From JAZDFC01 sp043808235 (GTDB taxonomy: Bacteria > Bacteroidota > Ignavibacteria > Ignavibacteriales > Melioribacteraceae): a DNA stretch of 58,573 bases. A program made the translations under genes and the position numbers. The notes under the pieces were generated by a model. It did no database searches, was not told the DNA's origin, and was given only the letters and a program-made list of their open reading frames with translations. Position 1 is the first letter of the stretch. Every line of letters starts with the position of its first letter. The DNA lies in the NCBI GenBank assembly GCA_043808235.1, contig JAZDFC010000081.1:1-58573 (forward strand). The letters run 5' to 3'. Below, one piece after another: positions 1-7,556 of the stretch.

Positions 1-239
1 ACTTGTTCAGGATTAGGTATTACATTCTGAATAATTTTATTATCGCTGAAACCGTTTTTATGAATTTGAATATGCGAGCAATTTAACCGGATCTGGTTAA
101 AAAGCATTTGTCGAAGCATACCGTTGCTCAACCCGTCGAAAAACAAAAGGGCAATAACACCAATTACGATTGAACTTAAAACAACAAGCGATCTTCTTTT
201 ATTTCTCCAGATATTCCGCCACGCTAATTTTACAAGCAT
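1..239 (-). CDS. ABC transporter permease, FtsX/LolE type (N-terminal part only)
   Basis: Only the first ~79 codons lie in the window; the gene runs off the left edge. The N-terminus (MLVKLAWRNIWRNKRRS) has the cytoplasmic 'W-R-N-I-W-R-N-K-R-R-S' start and first membrane helix typical of MacB/LolC/LolE-type permeases, and closely resembles the N-terminus of the permease at 333-1562. The pair would form a heterodimeric permease acting in the inner membrane. An ATPase partner is not visible and would be expected beyond the left edge. It follows 333-1562 on the same strand after 93 bases that contain a short tandem of TTAATC-like units and no gene. Function is inferred from the family. Confidence 0.85.
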   Translation of the reverse strand, partial: MLVKLAWRNIWRNKRRSLVVLSSIVIGVIALLFFDGLSNGMLRQMLFNQIRLNCSHIQIHKNGFSDNKIIQNVIPNPEQ

Positions 240-332
240 TCCAAATTCCTTCTTCTTAATTTGTTCAACATATTAATCTTAACAATCTTATCTTTTTCAT
301 ATTCTTAATCTTAATCTTAATCCTACTCTTGC

Positions 333-1562
333 TTACGTGTATCTTATTCCTTTCAGCGGTTCTAATTTGTAAACCTTATATGCAGGATACAAACTGGCAA
401 CAAATGCAATAGCCAGTATAGACAATGATGAGTTCAAAAATATTGAGAATTCCAGTGATGACTCAATAACAGGTAAGAATCCAAACTCTTCATAAAGCCG
501 GGCAAACTCATTTCCAAATTGAATTGGATTTTGAACTAAATAATAATTGATACCCCAGCCAATCATATTCCCGAAAAGAATGCCGATTAATGTTATCATC
601 ATCGATTCGATAATGACTAACTGCACTAACTTTATCTGGGGCATGCCGATTGAAAGCGTTACTCCAAACTCGTTAAATCTTTCAGTTACAGACATAAGCA
701 CAGTATTTAATATTCCAAATGCAACAATCAGAATTAAAATAAAAAGGAAAAATATCCCGCTGACGTTATCAAATTCTATTGATTGCTTAAAATCGGGCAA
801 AACGTCGCCCCAATCTAAAACTACAAGTTCATTATTTGTGATCTGTTCCTTTAACTCGCGAATCACATCCGGGATTTGCTCAATATTATCAAGGTTAATT
901 GCTACCGCGTGAATGCTTCCGTACAACGCTAAAAGCTCCTGCGCGGTACGCAATCCTATAAAAGCGCTCATCCCGTCCAATTCTTCGGAACCCATTTGGG
1001 TCATTCCGACAATTTTAAATTTTTCATTTCCAAGCGAACCGTCATATCCTTGAACAAGAAGAACTACCTCATCGCCGATTTTTGCTTTCAAATTTTTTAA
1101 TAATATTCGTCCAAGAATTATTTCATTACCGCCATCCGGACTTAGATATTCACCTTCTTTAATTTTTTGAACTATACCGGTTACATTTTTTTCTTTTTGC
1201 GGATCGATGCCAAATATTATCGCTCCCTGCGAATTATCTTTAAAACTAATTAGTCCTTCGGAATATATTCTCTGTGAATAAGCCTTAATCGCGGGATTAG
1301 ATTCAATAGCTCTTTTGAGTGTATCATCAAACACAAAGCATTTATTTATAGAAGGATTTTCTTGATATCCTTTTTTTTGAATTTGAATATACCCGGCAGA
1401 TATGTTAACTACATTTTTTATATTAACAGCATATACGCCTTTCTGAATCCCGCGCATCCCGACAGTAGCAAATGTAGCAAATGTTATTGCGCATAATGTT
1501 AAAATTGATCTGCGTTTGTTACGCCAAATATTCCGCCACGAGAGTTTAAATAAAAGCCCCAC
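333..1562 (-). CDS. ABC transporter permease, FtsX/MacB/LolE family
   Basis: A 409-residue inner-membrane permease. It has an N-terminal cytoplasmic basic stretch (W-R-N-I-W-R-N-K-R-R), a first helix at about residues 20-40, a large periplasmic (MacB_PCD-like) domain at about 45-260, and three C-terminal helices at about 270-400 that make the FtsX domain. This layout fits LolC/E or MacB-type transporters, which move lipoproteins or amphipathic substrates out of the inner membrane using an ATPase partner. It lies one base after the LolA-like gene (ends 1564) and ahead of a second permease, so the three form one operon read leftwards from the TetR-controlled promoter near 2350. The substrate is not determined by the sequence. 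Confidence 0.88.
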   Translation of the reverse strand: MGLLFKLSWRNIWRNKRRSILTLCAITFATFATVGMRGIQKGVYAVNIKNVVNISAGYIQIQKKGYQENPSINKCFVFDDTLKRAIESNPAIKAYSQRIYSEGLISFKDNSQGAIIFGIDPQKEKNVTGIVQKIKEGEYLSPDGGNEIILGRILLKNLKAKIGDEVVLLVQGYDGSLGNEKFKIVGMTQMGSEELDGMSAFIGLRTAQELLALYGSIHAVAINLDNIEQIPDVIRELKEQITNNELVVLDWGDVLPDFKQSIEFDNVSGIFFLFILILIVAFGILNTVLMSVTERFNEFGVTLSIGMPQIKLVQLVIIESMMITLIGILFGNMIGWGINYYLVQNPIQFGNEFARLYEEFGFLPVIESSLEFSIFLNSSLSILAIAFVASLYPAYKVYKLEPLKGIRYT

Positions 1563-1563
1563 T

Positions 1564-2307
1564 TTAGTTTCCTCTCTCTAATTCACTGAACGAGAAAATT
1601 CTTTCGGAAATTTTTATATTGAATTGCATATCAAGAATTTCAAAAGTTGTTGAATTGCCGGGTTTCGTTTTATTATACATCGACCACTTAGCCGGAAGAG
1701 TTCGATTACCAACATTTTTAATATCGGAGAAAACCATGTACCTTATCAATTTTTCCTTTTCATCAAAATACTGAACAACCGAAGGCAAAAAATCATTTTG
1801 TCTTACCCAATAATATAATTTTCCCCATACCACCGGCGCCTCCGGTTTAGGCAGCAACTCGATTTTCCAGCACATTGCTCCATTAATTTCTTCCTCGGCA
1901 ATTATCTTTAAATTATAATCATCATTCAAATTTGATTCGCGGACAAGATCGTCGTTCGTAAAATCGGAACCGTTCCAGGATTGCAGCATCATTGAGGGGG
2001 GGATTTTAATTGTCATTTCCGTATTCTTTAAATAATTCCACATCTCATTCCCGATTTTTAAGGTTTTATTCCCGGCTTCTTTTTTCGGCGATCTGATAAC
2101 TATCAATGCTTTCTCATTGCCTATCCACCAGTTATCCATTTCGAGTGCGCGGGTAAATTCGGGAGTTACTACCGTCATTTTAATTTTACCGTAAGCGGAT
2201 GTACCTTTTATAATCTCTTCAGCTTTTTTAATTATTTCATCGGCGGTTTGGGCATTAAGAAATGTTGAAAGTAATAACATTAAACAAGTATTTGTGAAGC
2301 GTCTCAT
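1564..2307 (-). CDS. LolA-like outer membrane lipoprotein-sorting protein
   Basis: A 247-residue exported protein with a signal peptide at residues 1-19 (basic MRR, then a leucine-rich core, cleavage after LNAQ). The rest matches the LolA-like family annotated as 'outer membrane lipoprotein-sorting protein': an all-beta half-barrel with motifs such as 'WWIGNEKALIVIRSPKKEAGNKTL' split over about residues 60-85, and a late segment on 'DIKNVGNRTLPAKWSMYN'. Such proteins carry lipid or lipoprotein through the periplasm. It is first in an operon with two FtsX permeases, which supports a Lol-like or RND-like lipid-handling role. Its promoter overlaps a TetR operator (2325-2344), so it is probably repressed by the divergent regulator. 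The exact cargo is unknown. Confidence 0.85.
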   Translation of the reverse strand: MRRFTNTCLMLLLSTFLNAQTADEIIKKAEEIIKGTSAYGKIKMTVVTPEFTRALEMDNWWIGNEKALIVIRSPKKEAGNKTLKIGNEMWNYLKNTEMTIKIPPSMMLQSWNGSDFTNDDLVRESNLNDDYNLKIIAEEEINGAMCWKIELLPKPEAPVVWGKLYYWVRQNDFLPSVVQYFDEKEKLIRYMVFSDIKNVGNRTLPAKWSMYNKTKPGNSTTFEILDMQFNIKISERIFSFSELERGN

Positions 2308-2324
2308 ATTGTTCTCATTTATAA

Positions 2325-2344
2325 TTGACTAAACGTTCAGTCAA
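2325..2344. promoter_or_regulatory. TetR-type operator palindrome between divergent genes
   Basis: The 20-mer TTGACTAAACGTTCAGTCAA is a palindrome with only the central-flank positions mismatched (TTGACTnAACGTTnAGTCAA). It matches the TGACTnAACGTTnAGTCA style of site bound by many TetR/AcrR repressors. It sits between the LolA-like gene start (2307, minus) and the TetR start (plus). It directly abuts the -10 box of the leftward promoter (2345-2350), so a bound repressor would cover the transcription start. Confidence 0.85.
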
Positions 2345-2373
2345 AAAATATAAAAAATATTTTTTTTTGTCAA
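2345..2373 (-). promoter_or_regulatory. Promoter of the LolA/permease operon
   Basis: On the minus strand, TTGACA (2373-2368) is followed by a 17-base spacer and TATTTT (2350-2345). The -10 box ends exactly where the operator palindrome begins. This is a sigma-70-like promoter placed for TetR repression. Confidence 0.65.
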
Positions 2374-2395
2374 GTAACGCTAACCATGTGAGATA

Positions 2396-2424
2396 TTGAC
2401 AAAGCAAATAAATCAACTTATTTT
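2396..2424 (+). promoter_or_regulatory. Promoter of the TetR gene
   Basis: TTGACA (2396-2401), a 17-base spacer and TATTTT (2419-2424). The expected transcription start falls near 2430, after the ATG at 2425, which argues that translation starts at the second ATG (2452). Confidence 0.6.
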
Positions 2425-2451
2425 ATGACTGACCATTTAATCAATAAATAT

Positions 2452-3042
2452 ATGCCTCGAAAACCAGAAAAATTTCAAGAAATTAGAGATAAATCACGCT
2501 CCCAGATTCTTAATACGGCGCTGGGACTTTTTGCAAAAAAAGGATATCACGGAACATCTATTAACGATATAGCCATGGCTGCCGGAATTTCTAAGGGACT
2601 TGCTTACAATTACTTCGACAGCAAACAGAAACTCGCTGAAGAAGTAATAAATCTTTTGTTCGTTAAAATGGCTGATGTATTTAAAGTGCTGGCCGGTCTT
2701 TCCGATCCGCAAGAAAAAATCAATCAATTCATTACTCTAATCATCGATGAGGCAATTGGGAATGAGGAATTTTGGCGTTTGTATTTTAGTCTTGTACTGC
2801 AACCGGAATTGACGCCTCTTGCCGAAGCGCTAAGCTCGGATGTGTTTCTTGAAAGTATAAATTTTTTAGAAACCAATCTATCCGAAATAGGAATTCAAAA
2901 TGCAGCTATGGAGGCAAAATTATTGGCCGGAATAATGGACGGTGTGTTATTCCATAAAATGTTTTTAAAAGAAAAATATCCGCTGGAGGAAGTGAAGAAA
3001 TATCTTCTTCAAAAATACAGCAGAGAAAAATTAGGCGCTTAG
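2452..3042 (+). CDS. TetR/AcrR family transcriptional repressor
   Basis: A 196-residue regulator. Residues ~12-60 form the TetR helix-turn-helix (SQILNTALGLFAKKGY, then TSINDIAMAAGISKGLAYNY), followed by a helical ligand-binding/dimer domain. An upstream in-frame ATG at 2425 adds nine residues, but the promoter -10 box ends at 2424, so 2452 (MPRKPEKFQ) is the better start. The gene is divergent from the LolA-like/permease operon. The palindrome at 2325-2344 between them is the obvious binding site, giving repression of the transport operon; it lies about 50 bases upstream of the tetR -35 box, so autoregulation is possible but less direct. The inducer is unknown. The gene ends five bases before the convergent gene at 3048. 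Confidence 0.9.
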   Translation: MPRKPEKFQEIRDKSRSQILNTALGLFAKKGYHGTSINDIAMAAGISKGLAYNYFDSKQKLAEEVINLLFVKMADVFKVLAGLSDPQEKINQFITLIIDEAIGNEEFWRLYFSLVLQPELTPLAEALSSDVFLESINFLETNLSEIGIQNAAMEAKLLAGIMDGVLFHKMFLKEKYPLEEVKKYLLQKYSREKLGA

Positions 3043-3047
3043 AAAAA

Positions 3048-3776
3048 TCACAAAATAATTCGAAGTTCCTTAGTAAAGTCGAAAACTGCGAGAGCATTGG
3101 TAACTTTGCAGTCAAGTAGATGACCGCCCTTCTTTTTATCCTTCGATATAAAATGGAAATGAAATTCCGTGAAATTTATTTTATCGTAAAGTTTAGGAAA
3201 GTAAAATCCAACCAAAGTACCTTCGATATCTTTGAATTCCGAAACAACCTGGTTAGCCACAACTTCTTCGAGAGATGGAAACGGCTTATTCTGTTTGTGA
3301 ATGCTGCGAGTTTTGAGATATGAAAATTTACCTTCGATTTTAACAGCGGCAAATTGATTTGTATCTTTAATACATGCTTTTATTTTTTCAAAAAATTCAC
3401 TTAGCGAATCGACGTTACCGATTGTGGCTGACTTATCTATTTTAAAATGTTTTATTGTTGAATAAGGGGCATGTTCTTCACTTGAAGCAACATTCACATT
3501 TCCGTTAGCCTTTATCTGATAACAAACATTATCGAGATAAACCATTTCGCCGTCAAGACCGTTGAATGTGCCGAGCCCGAAATCGCCATAAGCGCCAAGT
3601 TTTTTAATGGCTAATATTCCTTCGTAATTCCTATCTAAAAAATTTTGCTTGGTCGAATATTGGACCATTTCATCATCAAGAATTTCGGGTTTAATCCGTT
3701 CCTTTACTTCTTTTGTACAATTTACAAATATAAAGAGTGAACAAACAAGCAGTAAAAATATCAATTTGATTTTCAT
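3048..3776 (-). CDS. Alpha-acetolactate decarboxylase, exported/lipoprotein form
   Basis: A 242-residue protein. The mature part matches acetolactate decarboxylase (BudA/AlsD), which converts 2-acetolactate to acetoin: 'GDFGLGTFNGLDGEMVYLDN' early, 'KIEGKFSYLKTRS' with the catalytic arginine region in the middle, 'EGTLVGFYFPKLYDKIN', and the zinc-site stretch 'EFHFHFISKDKKKGGHLLD' with the three metal histidines. The start at 3776 gives a clean signal (MKIKLIFLLLVCSLFIFVNC) ending in a cysteine that looks like a lipobox; an earlier in-frame start at 3845 would overlap the upstream gene. Export is unusual, since most homologues are cytoplasmic, although a secreted Brevibacillus enzyme is known. 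No acetolactate synthase is nearby. It is last of an apparent operon with 3805-4290 and 4297-5385. Confidence 0.85.
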   Translation of the reverse strand: MKIKLIFLLLVCSLFIFVNCTKEVKERIKPEILDDEMVQYSTKQNFLDRNYEGILAIKKLGAYGDFGLGTFNGLDGEMVYLDNVCYQIKANGNVNVASSEEHAPYSTIKHFKIDKSATIGNVDSLSEFFEKIKACIKDTNQFAAVKIEGKFSYLKTRSIHKQNKPFPSLEEVVANQVVSEFKDIEGTLVGFYFPKLYDKINFTEFHFHFISKDKKKGGHLLDCKVTNALAVFDFTKELRIIL

Positions 3777-3804
3777 GGCAATTCCGTGTTTGATGAAAAA
3801 TTTT

Positions 3805-4290
3805 TTAATTCCGGCTATTAAGAATAATGTTTTTTTGAATCTCATTCAGATCAAATTCTTTAATAAATATTTCGCGCGAAGGATGATAGTACATAAAAAG
3901 CAAAAACATGATTCCAAAAACAATCAGAAACAAATGGTCTGCAGCTAACACATAAAGTGCGAGGTTTATAATATTTGCAGCAGCTAATAAAATCATCCGC
4001 ATTGTATTGATAGCGCGGAAGTGAGTTATCTTTTTTTCAAATGATGCCGATTTATTACCATCCTTCCGTGATTTAATATATGCCGCGTTGATAGAGATAA
4101 ACGAGGCAATGTTAAAACTAAGAATGAATATTTTAAGTGTGCGTTCGTAATCTTGATTAAATAAAAAATAGTTGTTCATCACGAGGTAAAATGCTATTAC
4201 TCCAATAACTATCTGCGACGATGCGAGAATATTGAAAAGATTCTCCAGATTTTTAAATGTTTTTTTGATATAAACGAAAAGATCATCCAT
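3805..4290 (-). CDS. Small multi-pass membrane protein, unknown function
   Basis: A 161-residue protein that I cannot assign to a family. It shows four hydrophobic segments at about residues 22-42, 52-70, 98-116 and 118-136. The first and last pairs are separated by a basic, polar loop (KSRKDGNKSASFEKK). The C-terminus is polar. It lies six bases after the Omp85 gene and 28 bases before the ALDC start, so it is probably co-transcribed with both. Confidence 0.65.
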   Translation of the reverse strand: MDDLFVYIKKTFKNLENLFNILASSQIVIGVIAFYLVMNNYFLFNQDYERTLKIFILSFNIASFISINAAYIKSRKDGNKSASFEKKITHFRAINTMRMILLAAANIINLALYVLAADHLFLIVFGIMFLLFMYYHPSREIFIKEFDLNEIQKNIILNSRN

Positions 4291-4296
4291 AGCTTT

Positions 4297-5385
4297 TTAA
4301 AATGCTTCTCCAACCGTAAAATATAAAGCTGATGAGTTATAACCAAATCCGTAATCGACTCGCAAATTTAATTTTTCGTCTGCATCCATAAGAAAGCGTA
4401 ATCCGATCCCGGCAGAATATTTCAATTCGTTCATTGAGAAGCCGGAGAGGCTGCCTGCAATTTCACCCACTCCGAGAAATCCGGCTAATCCAACTTTCCA
4501 TATCAAAGGTAGCCTGTATTCTGTTTGCGCAGCCAGCAAATTTTTATCGCGGAATCTGCCCTGGTAATAACCACGCATAACATACATTCCGCCAAGCAGA
4601 GACAAATTTTCAAATGAAGGTTCGCCGCTAATTAAATTTCCGAAAAGTTGAAATGCAATTACATTGTTTTCAGAGATTGAAAAGAAACGACGGAAATCAA
4701 ATTTGTACAAGATGTAATTGTAATCGCTTCCGAATATTTTATCATAAACAACAATCCTCGCATCATAAAATCCGCCTTTCGATGAATAATTAATATTATC
4801 GCGGTTATCGTAAGATAAAATAATGCCGGCGCCAAGTTTGGTTCCGCCAAGTGAACCGGTTGTTGTTTCTTTTTCAAGTACTCCGCCCGTTGTAAATTCG
4901 CTCAGCTTCGAGTGCATATAATCAATATAAATTCCGGTACGATAATGGGATGTGAATTTCTTTTGGAAATTGAGCTGAGCTTTGTAAAATATGTTGGTAT
5001 AACTTTCCTCATCGTCCGATGATGTATTATTTCCAATTCCATAAAAATTATACGGGAATTTTCCCCCGCTCAAATTCATTTCGAGATAGTATTTTTCGTT
5101 ATCGAGGTAAAGGAATGGAACGAGTTCAACAAGAAATTGTTTTTTTGTTGTATAGGTAACCGACAAATTTATCCGGGAGGCACGCTGGTTAATTAATGAA
5201 TCCGTTTCCCTAAAATAATAGAAACCTCCCGCTCCAAATGCAAACTCAGTTTCAGGCGTATAATAGATATACGGCAAAGCAATCCAACCGCTCCCCGAAG
5301 TGGTTGTTGTATCCGCTTCCTCGGATCTGTTTATCGAAGTTATGGAAATAAATAATATAAAAACGAGTATTAGAATTGAGCGCAC
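4297..5385 (-). CDS. BamA/TamA (Omp85) family outer-membrane barrel protein
   Basis: A 362-residue protein with an N-terminal signal peptide (residues 1-20) and then only a beta-barrel: alternating aromatic/polar strands, the late motif 'LLGGMYVMRGYYQGRFRDKNLL' that corresponds to the conserved VRGY/F loop-6 region of Omp85 proteins, and a C-terminal 'YGFGYNSSALYFTVGEAF' strand. No POTRA repeats are present, so it is a barrel-only 'surface antigen' type member, not BamA itself. Such proteins insert in the outer membrane; their cargo is usually unknown. First gene of the leftward group ending with the exported acetolactate decarboxylase. Confidence 0.82.
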   Translation of the reverse strand: MRSILILVFILFISITSINRSEEADTTTTSGSGWIALPYIYYTPETEFAFGAGGFYYFRETDSLINQRASRINLSVTYTTKKQFLVELVPFLYLDNEKYYLEMNLSGGKFPYNFYGIGNNTSSDDEESYTNIFYKAQLNFQKKFTSHYRTGIYIDYMHSKLSEFTTGGVLEKETTTGSLGGTKLGAGIILSYDNRDNINYSSKGGFYDARIVVYDKIFGSDYNYILYKFDFRRFFSISENNVIAFQLFGNLISGEPSFENLSLLGGMYVMRGYYQGRFRDKNLLAAQTEYRLPLIWKVGLAGFLGVGEIAGSLSGFSMNELKYSAGIGLRFLMDADEKLNLRVDYGFGYNSSALYFTVGEAF

Positions 5386-5466
5386 TATAATCCGTTAAAA
5401 TTTGGAGGGGAAATATAAATCATCGAGCTTGAATACGAAAAATATTTTTGTGTTAATTGCTCCTAA

Positions 5467-5895
5467 TTAGTCGATATCTCCTAAAACAAAATTCCCATTT
5501 ACTTTTAGAAACGCAAAAATTGTTGTTAAATTTTGCGTGCCACTTTTAAATACTACTTCCTGGATGAACCACTCCCCTTCAGATTCTGTCTCGGTTGTCA
5601 TTCTTTTGAGTTCATAACCGGAACTAAGATCGAGAAGAGCTTTGATTTTTTTACAGATTCTTTTTACTGCTTCCAATTCGGTTTCGTTGGAAATTTTGAA
5701 TGTGTCTTTCCATTCTCTTGTTTTATCTGTGCCCCTGTATACTATCAATTCAGCTGCAGCGGAATAATTCTTTGCCTTGCTTGCGTCGAACAATTTCACA
5801 AGTTGCGATTTAATTGCTTCTTCTTCATTTGATGGCTGTGCATAAATTAATACCGGCAATAGAAAAATCAAGAATAATCTCATCAAAGTTTTCAT
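5467..5895 (-). CDS. Exported small protein, possibly NTF2/SnoaL-like
   Basis: A 142-residue protein from the start at 5895, which gives a good signal peptide (MKTLMRLFLIFLLPVLIYAQ). An in-frame start at 5913 only adds six polar residues ahead of the signal. The mature part begins with a helix (EEEAIKSQLVKLFDASKAKN) and ends in curved-strand-like segments (GEWFIQEVVFKS, LTTIFAFLKVNGNFVLGDID), a pattern common in NTF2-like proteins. This fold guess is weak. It lies 82 bases downstream of the AMP nucleosidase gene on the same strand. Confidence 0.65.
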   Translation of the reverse strand: MKTLMRLFLIFLLPVLIYAQPSNEEEAIKSQLVKLFDASKAKNYSAAAELIVYRGTDKTREWKDTFKISNETELEAVKRICKKIKALLDLSSGYELKRMTTETESEGEWFIQEVVFKSGTQNLTTIFAFLKVNGNFVLGDID

Positions 5896-5977
5896 TTCTA
5901 ATTTACTCCACATTCATTTTTGTTACTCTGCATCTTGTACAAATTCAATCTCAAATAAGTTCTGTTATCAAAAATTA

Positions 5978-6751
5978 TTAATACGTGAAATGTTTTATTT
6001 TTTCGCCTTTGTGACCGAGTTCTGTCATTGCCTCTATTCCTATTTGCAAATGCATATCCACGAACTTTTGTGTAATCATCTTATCGGAATCTTCAGTTTT
6101 AATTCCTTCGGGTATCATCGGCAAGTCGGAAACAAGCAGCAGAGCTCCGCGCGCAATCTGGTTGGCATAACCTACAATAAATATTGTGGCAGTTTCCATA
6201 TCGATTCCTATCGCGCCTAATTTTTTCAAATAGTCTTTGAATTTTTTATCCCATTCCCAAACTCTTCTGTTGGTGGTATAAATAACACCGGTCCGGTATT
6301 CAAATCCTTTCTCAATTATTTTATCAGAAACAAATTTATGCAGTTTAAATGAAGGGAGCGCCGGCACTTCGGACGGAAGATAATCGTTACTCGTTCCTTC
6401 GCCGCGAATTGCTGCAATCGGTAAAATAAAGTGGCCAAGCTCGGTTGATTTTTTCAAACCGCCGCATTTTCCTAGGAATAAAATTCCTTTTGGATTCCTT
6501 GCAATCAATAAGTCCATTATTGTCGCAGCGTTAGCAGAACCAATTCCAAAATTCACTATCGATAATCCGCGATCATTTGTGGAAGTTTGCATCGGTCTTC
6601 CCTGTCCTCTCACATCGCAATTAAATGTCTCGGCAAACTTTGTAACGTAATTATGGAAATTTGTAAGCAGCATGAAATCGCCGAACCCGTCTATTTGAGT
6701 GCCTGTGTAACGCGGCAACCAATTTTTAGCCATTTCTAATTTTGTCTTCAT
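5978..6751 (-). CDS. amn: AMP nucleosidase (Bacteroidota-type short form)
   Basis: A 257-residue enzyme that splits AMP into adenine and ribose 5-phosphate. It belongs to the nucleoside phosphorylase fold: 'GRPMQTSTNDRGLSIVNFGIG' supplies the phosphate/ribose site, 'LFLGKCGGL' the glycine-rich strand, and 'AIGIDMETATIFIVGYANQ' the conserved M-E-T nucleoside-binding motif. The length fits the short Bacteroidota enzymes, which lack the long N-terminal regulatory domain of E. coli Amn. A clear AAGGAAAG ribosome-binding site precedes the ATG at 6751. It follows the PAP2 gene by 12 bases, suggesting co-transcription. Confidence 0.9.
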   Translation of the reverse strand: MKTKLEMAKNWLPRYTGTQIDGFGDFMLLTNFHNYVTKFAETFNCDVRGQGRPMQTSTNDRGLSIVNFGIGSANAATIMDLLIARNPKGILFLGKCGGLKKSTELGHFILPIAAIRGEGTSNDYLPSEVPALPSFKLHKFVSDKIIEKGFEYRTGVIYTTNRRVWEWDKKFKDYLKKLGAIGIDMETATIFIVGYANQIARGALLLVSDLPMIPEGIKTEDSDKMITQKFVDMHLQIGIEAMTELGHKGEKIKHFTY

Positions 6752-6763
6752 AATCTTTCCTTC

Positions 6764-7366
6764 CTAACTCATTTCTTCCGGTTTAACTCGCACAAATCTT
6801 TTCGGCCCGAATAGTTTTTGTCCCTTAAAAATTCCATCCAATTTTTGAACAATGAGGGCGAAAATCCAGCCGATTATTAACCCGATTACCGCTCCGCCAA
6901 GAATATCCGATGGATAATGAACTCCAACATAAGGCCTGGTTAGCGCCATGAGTGATGCGCCAATAAATAGCGCCCATTTTGTTTTCGGAAATAATTTACC
7001 ATAGAACATTGCCGCCGCAAAATTGTTTACCGCATGCGATGATGGGAAAGAATATGAGCTCGTGCAACCTACGAGCAAATTTACATCCGGAAGAACATTG
7101 CATGGCCGTATCCGGGCAAATAAATCCTTGAGTACAAAACTGCTCAGTTGATCTGTTACTGTAATTAAAATAATTGTAAAAAGTACTGCAATCTTTCCAA
7201 GTCGACCGCCTTTTAAAAATGCAATCCCAAGTAAAATCAAATATGCTATGTACCAGTTCTTTACATCGGTTAAAAATGGGAATAATCTATCGAGGAACCT
7301 ATTTGAAATAGTGTGATTGAGAAAATAAAAAACCTTCACATCAATTGAATAAAGAAATTCGAGCAT
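6764..7366 (-). CDS. PAP2-family membrane phosphatase
   Basis: A 200-residue membrane phosphatase. The three PAP2 signatures are present in order: KDLFARIRP (KX6RP), FPSSHA (PSGH-type) and a TRPYVGVHYPSD element (SRX5HX3D). Five to six hydrophobic segments surround them. Such enzymes dephosphorylate lipid pyrophosphates or phosphatidate at the membrane, for example undecaprenyl pyrophosphate. The chosen start at 7366 (MLEFLYSID) is preceded by TTGGAAAAA; an in-frame ATG at 7513 would add 49 residues that look unlike the family. It is upstream of and probably co-transcribed with amn. Confidence 0.88.
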   Translation of the reverse strand: MLEFLYSIDVKVFYFLNHTISNRFLDRLFPFLTDVKNWYIAYLILLGIAFLKGGRLGKIAVLFTIILITVTDQLSSFVLKDLFARIRPCNVLPDVNLLVGCTSSYSFPSSHAVNNFAAAMFYGKLFPKTKWALFIGASLMALTRPYVGVHYPSDILGGAVIGLIIGWIFALIVQKLDGIFKGQKLFGPKRFVRVKPEEMS

Positions 7367-7556
7367 AATATTTTTCCAATTTGACCTGGTGAAATTTATC
7401 AAATATGAAGTAAATATTTTATTATTATTTTGTATGCCGGTTTTACTGAATTTAGCATCACCAGGAATTTTGATGAGAAACAAATATTTCCACCCAAACA
7501 TTGAATTTTTCATTCAAAAACCCGATAATACAGCGGTAACAAATAATTAAGGTATC

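Noticed and set aside
547..912. 121-codon plus-strand frame
   Set aside because: Antisense shadow of the ABC permease.
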